Shown piece after piece: positions 54,567 to 63,214 of a stretch of DNA of 64,000 nt (the stretch's first letter is position 1; each line of letters starts with the position of its first letter). This DNA is from CAVQBP01 sp963740945. GTDB lineage: Bacteria > Bacteroidota > Ignavibacteria > Ignavibacteriales > Ignavibacteriaceae. The notes under the pieces were generated by a model. The model was not told the DNA's origin. It saw nothing but the letters and a program-made list of their open reading frames with translations, and ran no database searches. The stretch spans positions 93,577-157,576 of the forward strand of contig CAVUGE010000043.1 in NCBI GenBank assembly GCA_963740945.1, written 5' to 3'. The position numbers and the translations under genes were made by a program.

Positions 54567-54659
54567 TTAAATTATCTTTAGATACAAAAAATAAATCAAA
54601 ACATTAATGATAGTCAAAGGTATTCCTGCTTTTGCAAAATCTCCAAAAGTCAAATAGCT
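54567..54659 (-). pseudogene. C-terminal relic of an SLC13/ArsB-type permease
   Basis: An open stretch without start reads SYLTFGDFAKAGIPLTIINV and then LIYFLYLKII with a stop at 54567. The Tyr/Phe-x-D-F-x-K-x-G-I-P-L-T block is the last loop and helix of divalent-anion and arsenite-type transporters. Only these 30 residues remain; a stop precedes them. Confidence 0.5.
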
Positions 54660-54692
54660 TCAGTTATGCTATTAAATGTCTGAAATTTTTTT

Positions 54693-55157
54693 CTAGTAAA
54701 AATTGACGTTATAATCTAAAAACTTACCGTTTTCATAGTTAAATTTTGCACTGAATAGTTTATCTCCAAACACCCATTCCAGAAAAATTTTATCCCCCTC
54801 CCAGAGATTCAATAAAGTCAACTTATTGTTTGGAATCCACTCTAATTTCCCTTCGGGCGAATCAATCAGTTTACCTTCAAATTCATCTATTGTAAAAACA
54901 AAAACATACCAATCGTCAACTCCATCAAAATTGGGAAAAGTTATAATTCCTTTTAAAAATGGCTTTTTGATGGTCAAACCTGATTCTTCCTTTATCTCAC
55001 GAATTGCGCATTCTTCAGGACTTTCACCTTCATTTAATTTTCCTCCTAAGCCATTCCATTTCCCTTGATGATAATCATTTTCTTTCTTAATTCTGTGAAG
55101 CATCAATGTCGAATCTCTTTTTTTGTCTATAATGTAACAGAGTGTGGCTAATTTCAT
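54693..55157 (-). CDS. Nudix hydrolase, MutT/8-oxo-dGTP diphosphatase-like
   Basis: 154 residues. The Nudix box G-x5-E-x7-R-E-x2-E-E-x-G is complete in GGKLNEGESPEECAIREIKEESGL (residues 36-59). It is preceded by KWNGLG, as in 8-oxo-dGTPases of the MTH1/DR1025 group. The C-terminal half has VFVFTIDEFEGKL and LEWVFGDKLFSAKF. It probably cleans oxidised nucleotides. The start has only weak Shine-Dalgarno support, but the N-terminal ATLCYIIDKKRDSTLML is as expected. Confidence 0.88.
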   Translation of the reverse strand: MKLATLCYIIDKKRDSTLMLHRIKKENDYHQGKWNGLGGKLNEGESPEECAIREIKEESGLTIKKPFLKGIITFPNFDGVDDWYVFVFTIDEFEGKLIDSPEGKLEWIPNNKLTLLNLWEGDKIFLEWVFGDKLFSAKFNYENGKFLDYNVNFY

Positions 55158-55327
55158 ACTATTTATTTTTTTATTGTAATTGTATTGACACTATACTAAT
55201 ACTAATTTAATTTTTGATAGTATTAGTTTTTTTATTAGAAATAAATATAAAAAATTATTTTGCTATTTAAATAATTTTAGAAATATTTAACCTGCAAAAA
55301 AAAATTATTTAGAAGGAGAATATTTAA

Positions 55328-55651
55328 ATGACCGAATTCAAAGATATTTCGGATAATGATTTTGATGAAGAAATATATATTTCAGATAAAGAATATTCAT
55401 TAAGCACTAATAACCATTTCTTTGAAATGGATAAACTTTGTGCCGCTTCTCATGGTGATGACGATGATTTTAGTGACGATGATGACTTTGGTGATGACGA
55501 TTTGGATGACGATGATGACTTTGATGATGATCTCGAAGATGATCCTGAAGATGAACCAGCCGATGATGAATTTTATGAAGAGGATTTTGATTTTGATGAT
55601 AACGATGATGAAGAAGATTTATTAGAAGAGGATGATGAACCTTATAATTAA
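55328..55651 (+). CDS. Extremely acidic low-complexity protein
   Basis: 107 residues after AAGGAGAATATTTAAATG, a good ribosome-binding site. Residues 43-105 consist almost entirely of Asp and Glu with a few aromatic residues (FSDDDDFGDD, DDDFDDDLEDD, EEDFDFDDND). The first 40 residues are more mixed (MTEFKDISDNDFDEEIYISD). There is no signal peptide or membrane helix. Function unknown; calcium or cationic-protein binding is only a guess. The opposite-frame reading rich in Met and Ile is a shadow. Confidence 0.6.
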   Translation: MTEFKDISDNDFDEEIYISDKEYSLSTNNHFFEMDKLCAASHGDDDDFSDDDDFGDDDLDDDDDFDDDLEDDPEDEPADDEFYEEDFDFDDNDDEEDLLEEDDEPYN

Positions 55652-55679
55652 AATTAGAATTTTCGAATTTCTGTTAAGT

Positions 55680-56651
55680 TTATAACCCCAAATATTTATT
55701 TTTCAACATATAATTTTTAACATAGTCGGTTATTCCATCCTCAAGTGAAAACTTAGGTTTAGAATATCCGGTTTTTTTTATTTTTTCAAGGTTTGCTTCG
55801 GTAAAGTACTGATATTTTTCTGATAGGTGTTGGGGAAGTTCAATATACTCAATGTTAACCGGTTTATCCATTGCAGTAAATATTGCTGTTATAAGATCAT
55901 TCCATGTCCTCGCCTTTCCCGAGCCAATATTATACAGACCGTTTTTATCTTTATTATCTAAAAAGAAGAGGGTCATTTCAACTGCATCTTTAATATAAAT
56001 AAAATCCCTTTTTTGTTCTCCGTCCTTATAATTTGGATTCTTTGACTTAAAAAGCTTTACTTTCCCGGTATCGACAATTTGGTCAAATGCTTTGTTGACT
56101 ACACTTCGCATATCTCCTTTATGATATTCATTCGGACCGTAAACATTGAAATATTTTAATCCTGCAACTTTATTAAGAATACCCTGCTTTGCCAGCCAGA
56201 GATCAAAAAGTTGTTTTGAATATCCGTACATATTCAAAGGATGAAGTGAATTCAGCTTTGTTTCATCATCGTTAAATCCAAATGTCCCGTCTCCATATGT
56301 TGCGGCTGATGATGCATAAATAAATCTTATATTATTTTTCAAAGCATAGGCTGCGAGAATTTTGGAATATTCATAATTATTTCTAATCAGATGATCTGCA
56401 TCTTTTTCTGTTGTTGAGGAATTCGCTCCCATATGGATTATTGACTTTGCATTTAAATTCCATTCCTTTTCTATATTTTGAATAAAATCATTCTTATTAA
56501 TGAAATCAGAAAACTTCAAACCAACCAGGTTTTTCCATTTTTCATCAAATCCTAGTTCATCAACTACCAGGATATCTTCATATCCCAAAGAATTAAGTCT
56601 CCAGATAATTGCACTCCCTATAAAACCCGCACCACCGGTTACAATAATCAT
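55680..56651 (-). CDS. hldD: ADP-L-glycero-D-manno-heptose 6-epimerase
   Basis: 323 residues. The Rossmann start is MIIVTGGAGFIGSAIIWRLN, and the catalytic Tyr-x3-Lys is in MYGYSKQLFDLWL. Typical HldD blocks follow: GLKYFNVYGPNEYHKGDMRSVVNKAFDQI, LFKSKNPNYKDGEQKRDFIYIKDAV and GSGKARTWNDLITAIF. It epimerises ADP-heptose for lipopolysaccharide core synthesis, which implies a Gram-negative envelope. Length is normal. It is divergent from metH. Confidence 0.95.
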   Translation of the reverse strand: MIIVTGGAGFIGSAIIWRLNSLGYEDILVVDELGFDEKWKNLVGLKFSDFINKNDFIQNIEKEWNLNAKSIIHMGANSSTTEKDADHLIRNNYEYSKILAAYALKNNIRFIYASSAATYGDGTFGFNDDETKLNSLHPLNMYGYSKQLFDLWLAKQGILNKVAGLKYFNVYGPNEYHKGDMRSVVNKAFDQIVDTGKVKLFKSKNPNYKDGEQKRDFIYIKDAVEMTLFFLDNKDKNGLYNIGSGKARTWNDLITAIFTAMDKPVNIEYIELPQHLSEKYQYFTEANLEKIKKTGYSKPKFSLEDGITDYVKNYMLKNKYLGL

Positions 56652-56744
56652 AATGACCCTGAATGATTAAGTTTATTTTTATTAGGAGGCAATTTAGTTA
56701 TATTTGCTTTTTTTACAAAGAAATGACTTTATTGAAAATAACTG

Positions 56745-59700
56745 ATGGAAAATACGCTCAATATTCTTAATAATATTTTATCCAAGAAGATAATGCTAAT
56801 GGATGGTCCAAGGGGGACTATGATCCAGAAGCTGCGTTTGAGTGAAGAAGATTTTCGCGGACAATTATTAAAAGATCATCCGCATGAATTAAAAGGGAAT
56901 AATGATATATTATGCTTAACCCAGCCCGAAATAGTAAAAGATATTCACAGGGCTTTCTTAAATTCCGGTGCTGAGATACTCGGTACAAACACTTTTAACG
57001 GAACTTCTATCTCGCAAGCTGATTATCAAACATCTCATCTTGTTTATGAATTAAATCGACAGGCTGCAGCTATTGCAAAGGACTGTGTTAATGAATTCAA
57101 TAAGAAAGATTCTTCAATACAAAGATTTGTTGCAGGTGCAATTGGTCCTACTAATAAAACCTTATCAATTTCACCATCGGTAAACGATCCCGGATTCAGA
57201 GCAGTTAATTTTGATCAGGTACGTAATGCATACAAGGAGCAGGCTCGCGGATTGATAGACGGCGGAGCCGATATTCTTCTTATAGAAACTATCTTTGATA
57301 CACTTAATGCGAAAGCTGCCTTATACGGTATTATGGAATTATGCAGACAAACCGGCAATCAAATCCCAATAATGATTTCGGGAACCGTGGTTGATATGAG
57401 CGGAAGAACTTTATCCGGACAAACCATTGAAGCGTTCTGGATTTCTATTTCACATACACATAATTTACTAAGTATAGGGTTAAACTGCGCTTTAGGTGCA
57501 CCTGAAATGAGACCCTTTATTGAAGAGCTCTCCGGGATATCGAATTTATATACAAGTCTATATCCAAATGCAGGGCTTCCAAATGAATTTGGCGAATATG
57601 ATGATACGCCTGAAGGAATGTCACAAGTTCTGGATGATTTTGCAAAGGAAGGGTTTATAAACATAGTCGGCGGCTGCTGCGGAACTACACCAGAACATAT
57701 CAAACAATTTTCTGAAATTACTAAGAAATATCCCCCGAGAACCCCCCCTCAAATAAAGTCTTATCTTAGATTAAGCGGGCTTGAACCTTTAGTAATCCGC
57801 CCTGAAACTAATTTTGTAAATATAGGAGAAAGAACCAATGTCACAGGCTCTAAGAAGTTTGCAAAATTGATTCTTTCCGGTGATTACGAAAGCGCTTTAT
57901 CAGTTGCACGAAATCAGGTAGAAGGAGGAGCCCAAATACTTGATGTAAATATGGACGAGGGACTTCTAGATTCTGAAGAGGCAATGGTAAAGTTCTTAAA
58001 CCTTCTATCTGCAGAACCCGATATTGCAAGACTTCCCATTATGATAGATTCTTCCAAATGGTCTGTTATTGAAGCCGGGTTAAAATGCCTGCAGGGAAAG
58101 TGTATTGTCAATTCAATAAGCTTAAAAGAAGGTGAAGAAAAATTTAAGGAATATGCAAAGAAAATCAGGAGTTACGGAGCTGCAGTAATTGTTATGGCTT
58201 TTGATGAAAAAGGTCAAGGAGATACATTACAAAAAAGAATTGATATTTGTGCTCGCGCTTATAAAATATTAAAGGATGAAATTGGTTTCCCACCTCAAGA
58301 TATAATTTTTGACCCCAATATTTTAACAGTCGCAACCGGTATTGATGAGCATAATAATTATGCTGTCGATTTTATTGAAGCTGTGAGGTGGATTAAACAA
58401 AACCTGCCTTTAGCTAAAGTAAGTGGGGGAGTCAGTAATATTTCTTTCTCTTTTAGAGGAAATAATATGGTTAGGGAAGCAATGCACTCTGCATTTCTTT
58501 ATCATGCAATCAAAGCGGGTCTTGATATGGGCATCGTGAATGCAGGACAGTTAGAAGTGTACGAGGAGATTCCAAAAGATTTATTAACTCTTGTAGAAGA
58601 TGTTCTTTTAAATAGAAGGAAAGATGCAACCGAAAGATTAGTGGAATTTGCAGAAACTGTTAAACAAAAAGAAAAAGGTGAGATTAAAGTAGATGAATGG
58701 AGAAAACTCCATGTTAAAGAAAGAATAAAACACGCCCTGATAAAGGGTATTGTAGATTATATCGAAGAAGATACCGAAGAAGCCCGAAAGCAATATTCAA
58801 AACCAATAGAAGTTATTGAAGGTCCTTTAATGGATGGAATGAATGTAGTAGGGGATCTTTTCGGCTCAGGGAAAATGTTCTTGCCTCAAGTAGTAAAAAG
58901 TGCACGTGTAATGAAAAAAGCAGTCGCATACCTTATCCCGTTTATTGAAAAGGAAAAAGAAGAATCTAATGATACAAGAGAAGCCGGTAAAATTTTAATG
59001 GCTACCGTTAAAGGTGATGTACATGATATTGGGAAAAATATTGTCGGTGTGGTTTTAGGATGCAACAATTATAATGTTATAGATCTTGGAGTAATGGTTA
59101 ATTCTGAAAAAATATTACAGACGGCCATTGATGAAAAAGTTGACGTAATCGGACTTAGCGGACTGATTACTCCATCACTTGATGAAATGGCTCATGTTGC
59201 AAAGGAGATGGAAAGAAGAGGATTTCAGATACCGCTTTTAATTGGCGGGGCAACAACTTCCAAAACCCATACAGCAGTTAAAATTGCTCCAAATTATACG
59301 GGCAGCACTATCCATGTTCTGGATGCATCCCGGAGCGTGCCTGTTGTAAGCAATCTTATCAATCCTGATAAAAAAATTAAAGACAGGTTTATAAAGGAAG
59401 TTAAAGACGAATATGAAAAGGTTAGAGAAAATCATAAAAAGAAAAAATCAGCTAAAAATTATTTAACTATTGAAGAAGCAAGGAAGAATAAACTTAAAAT
59501 TGATTGGACTAAATCAAAAATCAAAAAACCTGAAAAATTGGGTATAATAACTTTTCGGGATTATCCCTTATCAAAACTAAAATCATATATTGATTGGACC
59601 CCTTTCTTCTTAACATGGGAAATTAAAGGGAAGTATCCGGAAATCTTCGAAAATAAAAAATATGGAGATACTGCAAAAAAATTGTTTGATGATGCTGTTA

Positions 59701-60209
59701 ATCTTTTAGATAAAATTATTGATGATAATTTATTAACTGCAAACGGAGTTATAGGATTATTTCCTGCAAATACAATAGGATATGATGATATAGAAATCTA
59801 TACTGATGATACAAGACAGGGTGTGAAGTCAATACTTCATACTATCAGATCACAGGAACAAAAAACAGACAATCTGCCCAATCTTGCTTTAGCAGATTTT
59901 ATTGCTCCAAAAGAAAGTGGAGTTAAAGATTATATTGGTATGTTTGCAGTAACAGCAGGAACCGGAATTGAAAAAATGGTGATTAAATTTGAAAAAGATC
60001 ATGATGATTATAACAGCATAATGGTCAAAGCATTGGCAGACAGACTTGCGGAAGCTTTTGCAGAACATCTGCACGAATTAGTTAGAAAAAAATATTGGGG
60101 ATATGCACCCGAAGAAGAAATTAATAACGATGATTTAATTAAGGAGAATTACCAGGGAATCCGCGTGCACCTAGTTACCCTGCCCAGCCTGATCATACCG
60201 AAAAACTAA
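56745..60209 (+). CDS. metH: Cobalamin-dependent methionine synthase, C-terminus shifted
   Basis: 1154 residues in the open frame. The homocysteine domain (1-330) has zinc ligands C248 (LNCALGAPEMR) and C311/C312 (GGCCGTTPEH). The pterin-binding domain is about 350-620 (NIGERTNVTGSKKFAKLI). The cap and B12-binding domains are about 640-890, with H760 in GDVHDIGKNIVG as the cobalt ligand. The SAM-binding reactivation domain is about 910 onward (WEIKGKYPEIF; DFIAPKESGVKDYIG). Near 60164 the frame leaves the conserved YQGIRxAPxYPAxPDHTEK block, and the last 80 or so codons continue in other frames (next entry). No cobalamin riboswitch was recognised in the 90-base upstream gap. Confidence 0.93.
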   Translation: MENTLNILNNILSKKIMLMDGPRGTMIQKLRLSEEDFRGQLLKDHPHELKGNNDILCLTQPEIVKDIHRAFLNSGAEILGTNTFNGTSISQADYQTSHLVYELNRQAAAIAKDCVNEFNKKDSSIQRFVAGAIGPTNKTLSISPSVNDPGFRAVNFDQVRNAYKEQARGLIDGGADILLIETIFDTLNAKAALYGIMELCRQTGNQIPIMISGTVVDMSGRTLSGQTIEAFWISISHTHNLLSIGLNCALGAPEMRPFIEELSGISNLYTSLYPNAGLPNEFGEYDDTPEGMSQVLDDFAKEGFINIVGGCCGTTPEHIKQFSEITKKYPPRTPPQIKSYLRLSGLEPLVIRPETNFVNIGERTNVTGSKKFAKLILSGDYESALSVARNQVEGGAQILDVNMDEGLLDSEEAMVKFLNLLSAEPDIARLPIMIDSSKWSVIEAGLKCLQGKCIVNSISLKEGEEKFKEYAKKIRSYGAAVIVMAFDEKGQGDTLQKRIDICARAYKILKDEIGFPPQDIIFDPNILTVATGIDEHNNYAVDFIEAVRWIKQNLPLAKVSGGVSNISFSFRGNNMVREAMHSAFLYHAIKAGLDMGIVNAGQLEVYEEIPKDLLTLVEDVLLNRRKDATERLVEFAETVKQKEKGEIKVDEWRKLHVKERIKHALIKGIVDYIEEDTEEARKQYSKPIEVIEGPLMDGMNVVGDLFGSGKMFLPQVVKSARVMKKAVAYLIPFIEKEKEESNDTREAGKILMATVKGDVHDIGKNIVGVVLGCNNYNVIDLGVMVNSEKILQTAIDEKVDVIGLSGLITPSLDEMAHVAKEMERRGFQIPLLIGGATTSKTHTAVKIAPNYTGSTIHVLDASRSVPVVSNLINPDKKIKDRFIKEVKDEYEKVRENHKKKKSAKNYLTIEEARKNKLKIDWTKSKIKKPEKLGIITFRDYPLSKLKSYIDWTPFFLTWEIKGKYPEIFENKKYGDTAKKLFDDAVNLLDKIIDDNLLTANGVIGLFPANTIGYDDIEIYTDDTRQGVKSILHTIRSQEQKTDNLPNLALADFIAPKESGVKDYIGMFAVTAGTGIEKMVIKFEKDHDDYNSIMVKALADRLAEAFAEHLHELVRKKYWGYAPEEEINNDDLIKENYQGIRVHLVTLPSLIIPKN

Positions 60210-60435
60210 TTATTTTTGATTGCTGCAGGCGGAAGAAAATGCATGTATAAAACTTACTGAAAATATGGCAATGTATCCTGCTGCATCGTAAGCGGATTAT
60301 TTTTTGCTCATCCGGAATCTAAATATTTTAATGTAGGTAAGATCGGTAAAGATCAGGTGCTTGATTACCACAGGAGGAAAGGTATGAGTCTTAGAGAGAG
60401 AAAAATGGCTCGGTCCCATTCTTAATTACGACTGA
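60163..60435 (+). pseudogene. metH: Frame-shifted C-terminal tail of metH
   Basis: Pieces in successive frames spell the end of the reactivation domain: APSYPAQPDHTEKL, then QAEENACIKLTENMAMYPAAS, then SGLFFAHPESKYFNVGKIGKDQVL and RRKGMSLRE, then KWLGPILNYD and a stop at 60433. Shifts lie near 60164, 60222, 60288 and 60398. Without them metH would be a normal protein of about 1230 residues ending at 60435. Confidence 0.8.
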
Positions 60436-60726
60436 AATTATATCTATAATAATCAACATGAGATCTTGAAAAAGATTTTGTTCTCTTGCGGCAAGACTTT
60501 ATTTATGCTCAACCGATAAAGCTCATAAACTCCGGGAAAAGGATTCAAAAGTTAACTTTAAAGGGGATAAAATGTAGCCGAAACTAAACCCAAACATGTA
60601 ATAATCAGTACTTCCATTTCCTCGAGGTAGATTCTGATGCTATGATTAGAAACAGCATTTTTTAAGGAATCAATTAAACATGCATTCCCAATAGACTATT
60701 TCCTCCTTTGCATGCTTAATTTAATA
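60436..60726. other. Stretch without an intact gene
   Basis: About 290 bases between the metH tail and the DUF1361 gene. Short plus-strand open stretches such as AETKPKHVIISTS occur but cannot be assigned. In view of the frameshift density on both sides, a small gene could be hidden here. Confidence 0.3.
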
Positions 60727-61394
60727 CTAGCTTTTCTGGTTCTGACTGCTTAAAATCTTGAATGAGAAATAAATCAGATTAAGCAGCAATCCGTAAATAA
60801 AGTGAGCCCCCATGCTCGTGAGTTATATATCGGATGAGAAATTTTGCTTAAAATATCAATGGATAACGCAAACGGGCTAACCAAAACGTCCCATGAATTC
60901 CATCTTAAGTACCTTCCAATATAGATTCCAAAGCCGCTTACAAACAAAAATCCAATTGTAATAAAAGTATTTTCCCTTTTCCAATATAATTTTCCATAAT
61001 TTTCTCTATATCCATTAAACTAACAAAGCCGAATAATAGTCCGGTCCATGCAAATGAAAAGATTAATACCAAATCATACCACAGCGGGGCTTTTGTGCTC
61101 ATTCCTAAATGGAACAAATCGGTTAATATATATGGTGAATTAGGGAAAAAGAATACCCATGATAAAATCATTATAACCATTAATAATTTCTTATCCTGGA
61201 GTTTTTTCAATATTATAATGGAACTTATAAACCATGGGATAAATGCGAGGAATAGATTCCAGTTCAAAAACAAAAATTCAAATGAACCGGTATAGACGAC
61301 TCTGAAAAGGGATCATCCGAAAGCTAAAAAAGCTAAGCATTATTAGTAAAATTGTACTATTTAATGGGTTTGATTTTTTAAGTTTCTTAATCAT
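60727..61394 (-). pseudogene. DUF1361 membrane protein, broken by frameshifts
   Basis: The start at 61394 (MIKKLKKSNPLNSTILLIML) leads in shifted frames into FLNWNLFLAFIPWFISSI, WVFFFPNSPYILTDLFHL and PLWYDLVLIFSFAWTGLLFGFVSL, the hallmark blocks of DUF1361. Later frames give GIYIGRYLRWNSWDVLVSP, SRAWGLTLF and LLLNLIYFSFKIL, with a stop at 60727. Shifts lie near 61310, 60960 and 60800. Length (about 222 residues) and order are as expected for an intact member. Function of the family is unknown. Confidence 0.72.
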
Positions 61395-61557
61395 AATTTC
61401 ATTTATGCTAAATTATAAGGTAATAAGTGCTTTTCATTTTCTTTAATCAGTACTAAGGCAAAAAATGTTCCGTAAATTTCGTAAATGTAAATGTCAATAA
61501 AACCTGCATAATCTTTCCAATTTATCGAGTGATATGACACAAATAAGAGACAAATAC

Positions 61558-62074
61558 ATGTAAATATCCCCTAATGAGGCTTTTCAAATTGTCTTAAATA
61601 CACAACTTTTAGATGACAAATCAAAAGGTTAACCGGAAAGAAGGGATTGCCAGATTATAAATAAACTCGGATATATTCAGATCGATACTATTTCAATTAT
61701 CAACCGGGCTCATCATCATATACTTCTGGACTCGAAATAATAACTATTCTGAAAAATACTTACATGATCTACAGGCTAAAGATAAGCTTATCTTTGAATA
61801 CTGGACACATGCAATGTCATTCATCCCTATGGAGCATTACAGGTATTCGCTTCCTAGAATGTTAAATTTTAAAAAGCCGAAAAGTAAATGGTTAAAGTAC
61901 AGGTTCAATCAATCGAAGAAATATTCCATTCCAGTTCTTGAAAGAATTAAAAGCGAAGGGCCCTTAAGTTCAAGTGACTTTGAAAATCATACCGGTAAAA
62001 AGGCGGGACATGGTGGGATTGGAAACCTGCCAAAACTGCTCTTGAATATTTATTCTGGCAAGGTGATCTCATGA
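61558..62074 (+). CDS. Winged-helix AlkZ/YcaQ-like DNA glycosylase, N-terminal part (frame broken)
   Basis: In shifted frames from the ATG at 61558: ISPNEAFQIVLNTQLLDDKSKG, then IINKLGYIQIDTISIINRAHHH, then WTRNNNYSEKYLHDLQAKDKLIFEYWTHAMSFIPMEHYRY. The last part is open from 61814 and ends LLLNIYSGKVIS at 62074 by another shift near 62001. The blocks LGYIQIDTISIINRAHHH (containing the catalytic Q-x-D of this family) and EYWTHAMSFIPME are typical of AlkZ/YcaQ, enzymes that unhook DNA crosslinks. Confidence 0.72.
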
Positions 62075-62838
62075 TTTCGGAAAGAAAGAACTTCCAGAAA
62101 TATTATGATCTTCGTGAAAGGGTTCTGCCTAACGGCATAGATACCGCATTCCCATCCACAGATAATTTAAGCAGATATTTTGTAAGGAACGCAATATCAT
62201 CACTCGGAGTCGCTTCGGAAAAAGAAATTCTTAAATTTATGCAGCCTGGTAAAACGACTGTATCAGATCTTCAAATTGTTGATAAACAAAACATGAAAAA
62301 AGCAATCGATGAATTATGTGAATCAGGAGAGATTGTTCCTTTATTTATAGAAGGTGATCATAAAATATTAAATTACTCATCTCCTGAAAATCTGAATGTA
62401 ATCAATAAAAGAAAAAAATATTCTTCTATCATTCATCTCCTCTCCCCTTTTGATAATCTAATTATACAAAGAGAACGGACAAAAAGGCTGTTCAATTTTG
62501 ATTATGTAATAGAGTGTTATTTACCATCAACAAAAAGGAAGTATGGTTATTTTGTCCTGCCTATACTTTTGAATGACCGGTTTATTGGAAGACTTGATCC
62601 TAAAGCTGACCGTCCGAATAAAACTTTAATAATTAATAATCTTTTCTTTGAAGATGATTTCAAAGATTATGATAAGATTTCCTTTCTATTATCTCAAAAA
62701 CTATTGAGTTTTGCCGGATTTAATGGTTGTAAAAAAGTGGTAATAAAAAACTGCACTCCTAAATCGGTAAAAAGATATTTACAGAACTGCTTAGAAACAC
62801 TTTTCATTAGCATAACGGATGCTATCGAGACTGTATAA
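62071..62838 (+). CDS. Winged-helix AlkZ/YcaQ-like DNA glycosylase, C-terminal part
   Basis: 255 residues from 62071. It overlaps the preceding piece and continues it if the shift near 62001 is repaired (KPAKTALEYLFWQGDLMISERKNFQKYYDLRERVLP). The family blocks SPFDNLIIQRERTKRLFNFDYVIECYLPSTKRKYGYFVLPIL and GRLDPKADRPNKTLIINNLFFE are complete. The ATG at 62071 is probably internal rather than a true start. The C-terminus is normal. Confidence 0.82.
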   Translation: MISERKNFQKYYDLRERVLPNGIDTAFPSTDNLSRYFVRNAISSLGVASEKEILKFMQPGKTTVSDLQIVDKQNMKKAIDELCESGEIVPLFIEGDHKILNYSSPENLNVINKRKKYSSIIHLLSPFDNLIIQRERTKRLFNFDYVIECYLPSTKRKYGYFVLPILLNDRFIGRLDPKADRPNKTLIINNLFFEDDFKDYDKISFLLSQKLLSFAGFNGCKKVVIKNCTPKSVKRYLQNCLETLFISITDAIETV

Positions 62839-63214
62839 AAACTACATTAAAATCTATTAAATTAAAGCAATATAACGGGGGTGACCAAAAAGTTTCTAAT
62901 AATATTTCGCTCCTCTGGAGCTAAGACAATATTAAAGATTACCCAAAAGGAAGTTCTTATTAAAAATTCGAAATGTTTTAGAGCAGTAAGCTATATTGAT
63001 ATTATTGGATAGAAATGCGTATCTATTCCGTATTCAATGCGTATTCAGAGCGTATTCACTCCGTATTCATAGCGTATTCATAGCGTATTCATCTTTTATT
63101 TAGAGTTTAATTTATCTTTCCTTTGAATAGGGGTATATATCTCGGATTTCTTTCCGAAAATATTAAATAACTTTTTTATGTTAATAGTAAGATTTTAAGA
63201 GATGAATTTCACTG
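62839..63214. other. Non-coding stretch between convergent genes
   Basis: About 375 bases with no supported gene. The only structure is the 11-bp tandem repeat at 63017-63092. No clear hairpin terminator was seen for either flanking gene. Confidence 0.45.
63017..63092. repeat. 11-bp tandem repeat, seven units
   Basis: Units follow (G/C)CGTATTCANN: GCGTATCTATT (degenerate), CCGTATTCAAT, GCGTATTCAGA, GCGTATTCACT, CCGTATTCATA, GCGTATTCATA and GCGTATTCAT. The CGTATTCA core is identical in the last six units. Spacing is exactly 11 bases, about one helical turn. Confidence 0.85.

Noticed and set aside
55422..55625. Met/Ile-rich 67-residue frame in the acidic gene
   Set aside because: It is the GAT/GAC repeat read out of frame as ATG/ATT/ACT codons.
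56652..56744. Cobalamin riboswitch before metH
   Set aside because: The gap is only about 92 bases and shows no B12-box-like sequence or suitable fold.
63017..63092. CRISPR array
   Set aside because: Units are 11 bases with no unique spacers of 25-40 bases, and there are no cas genes.
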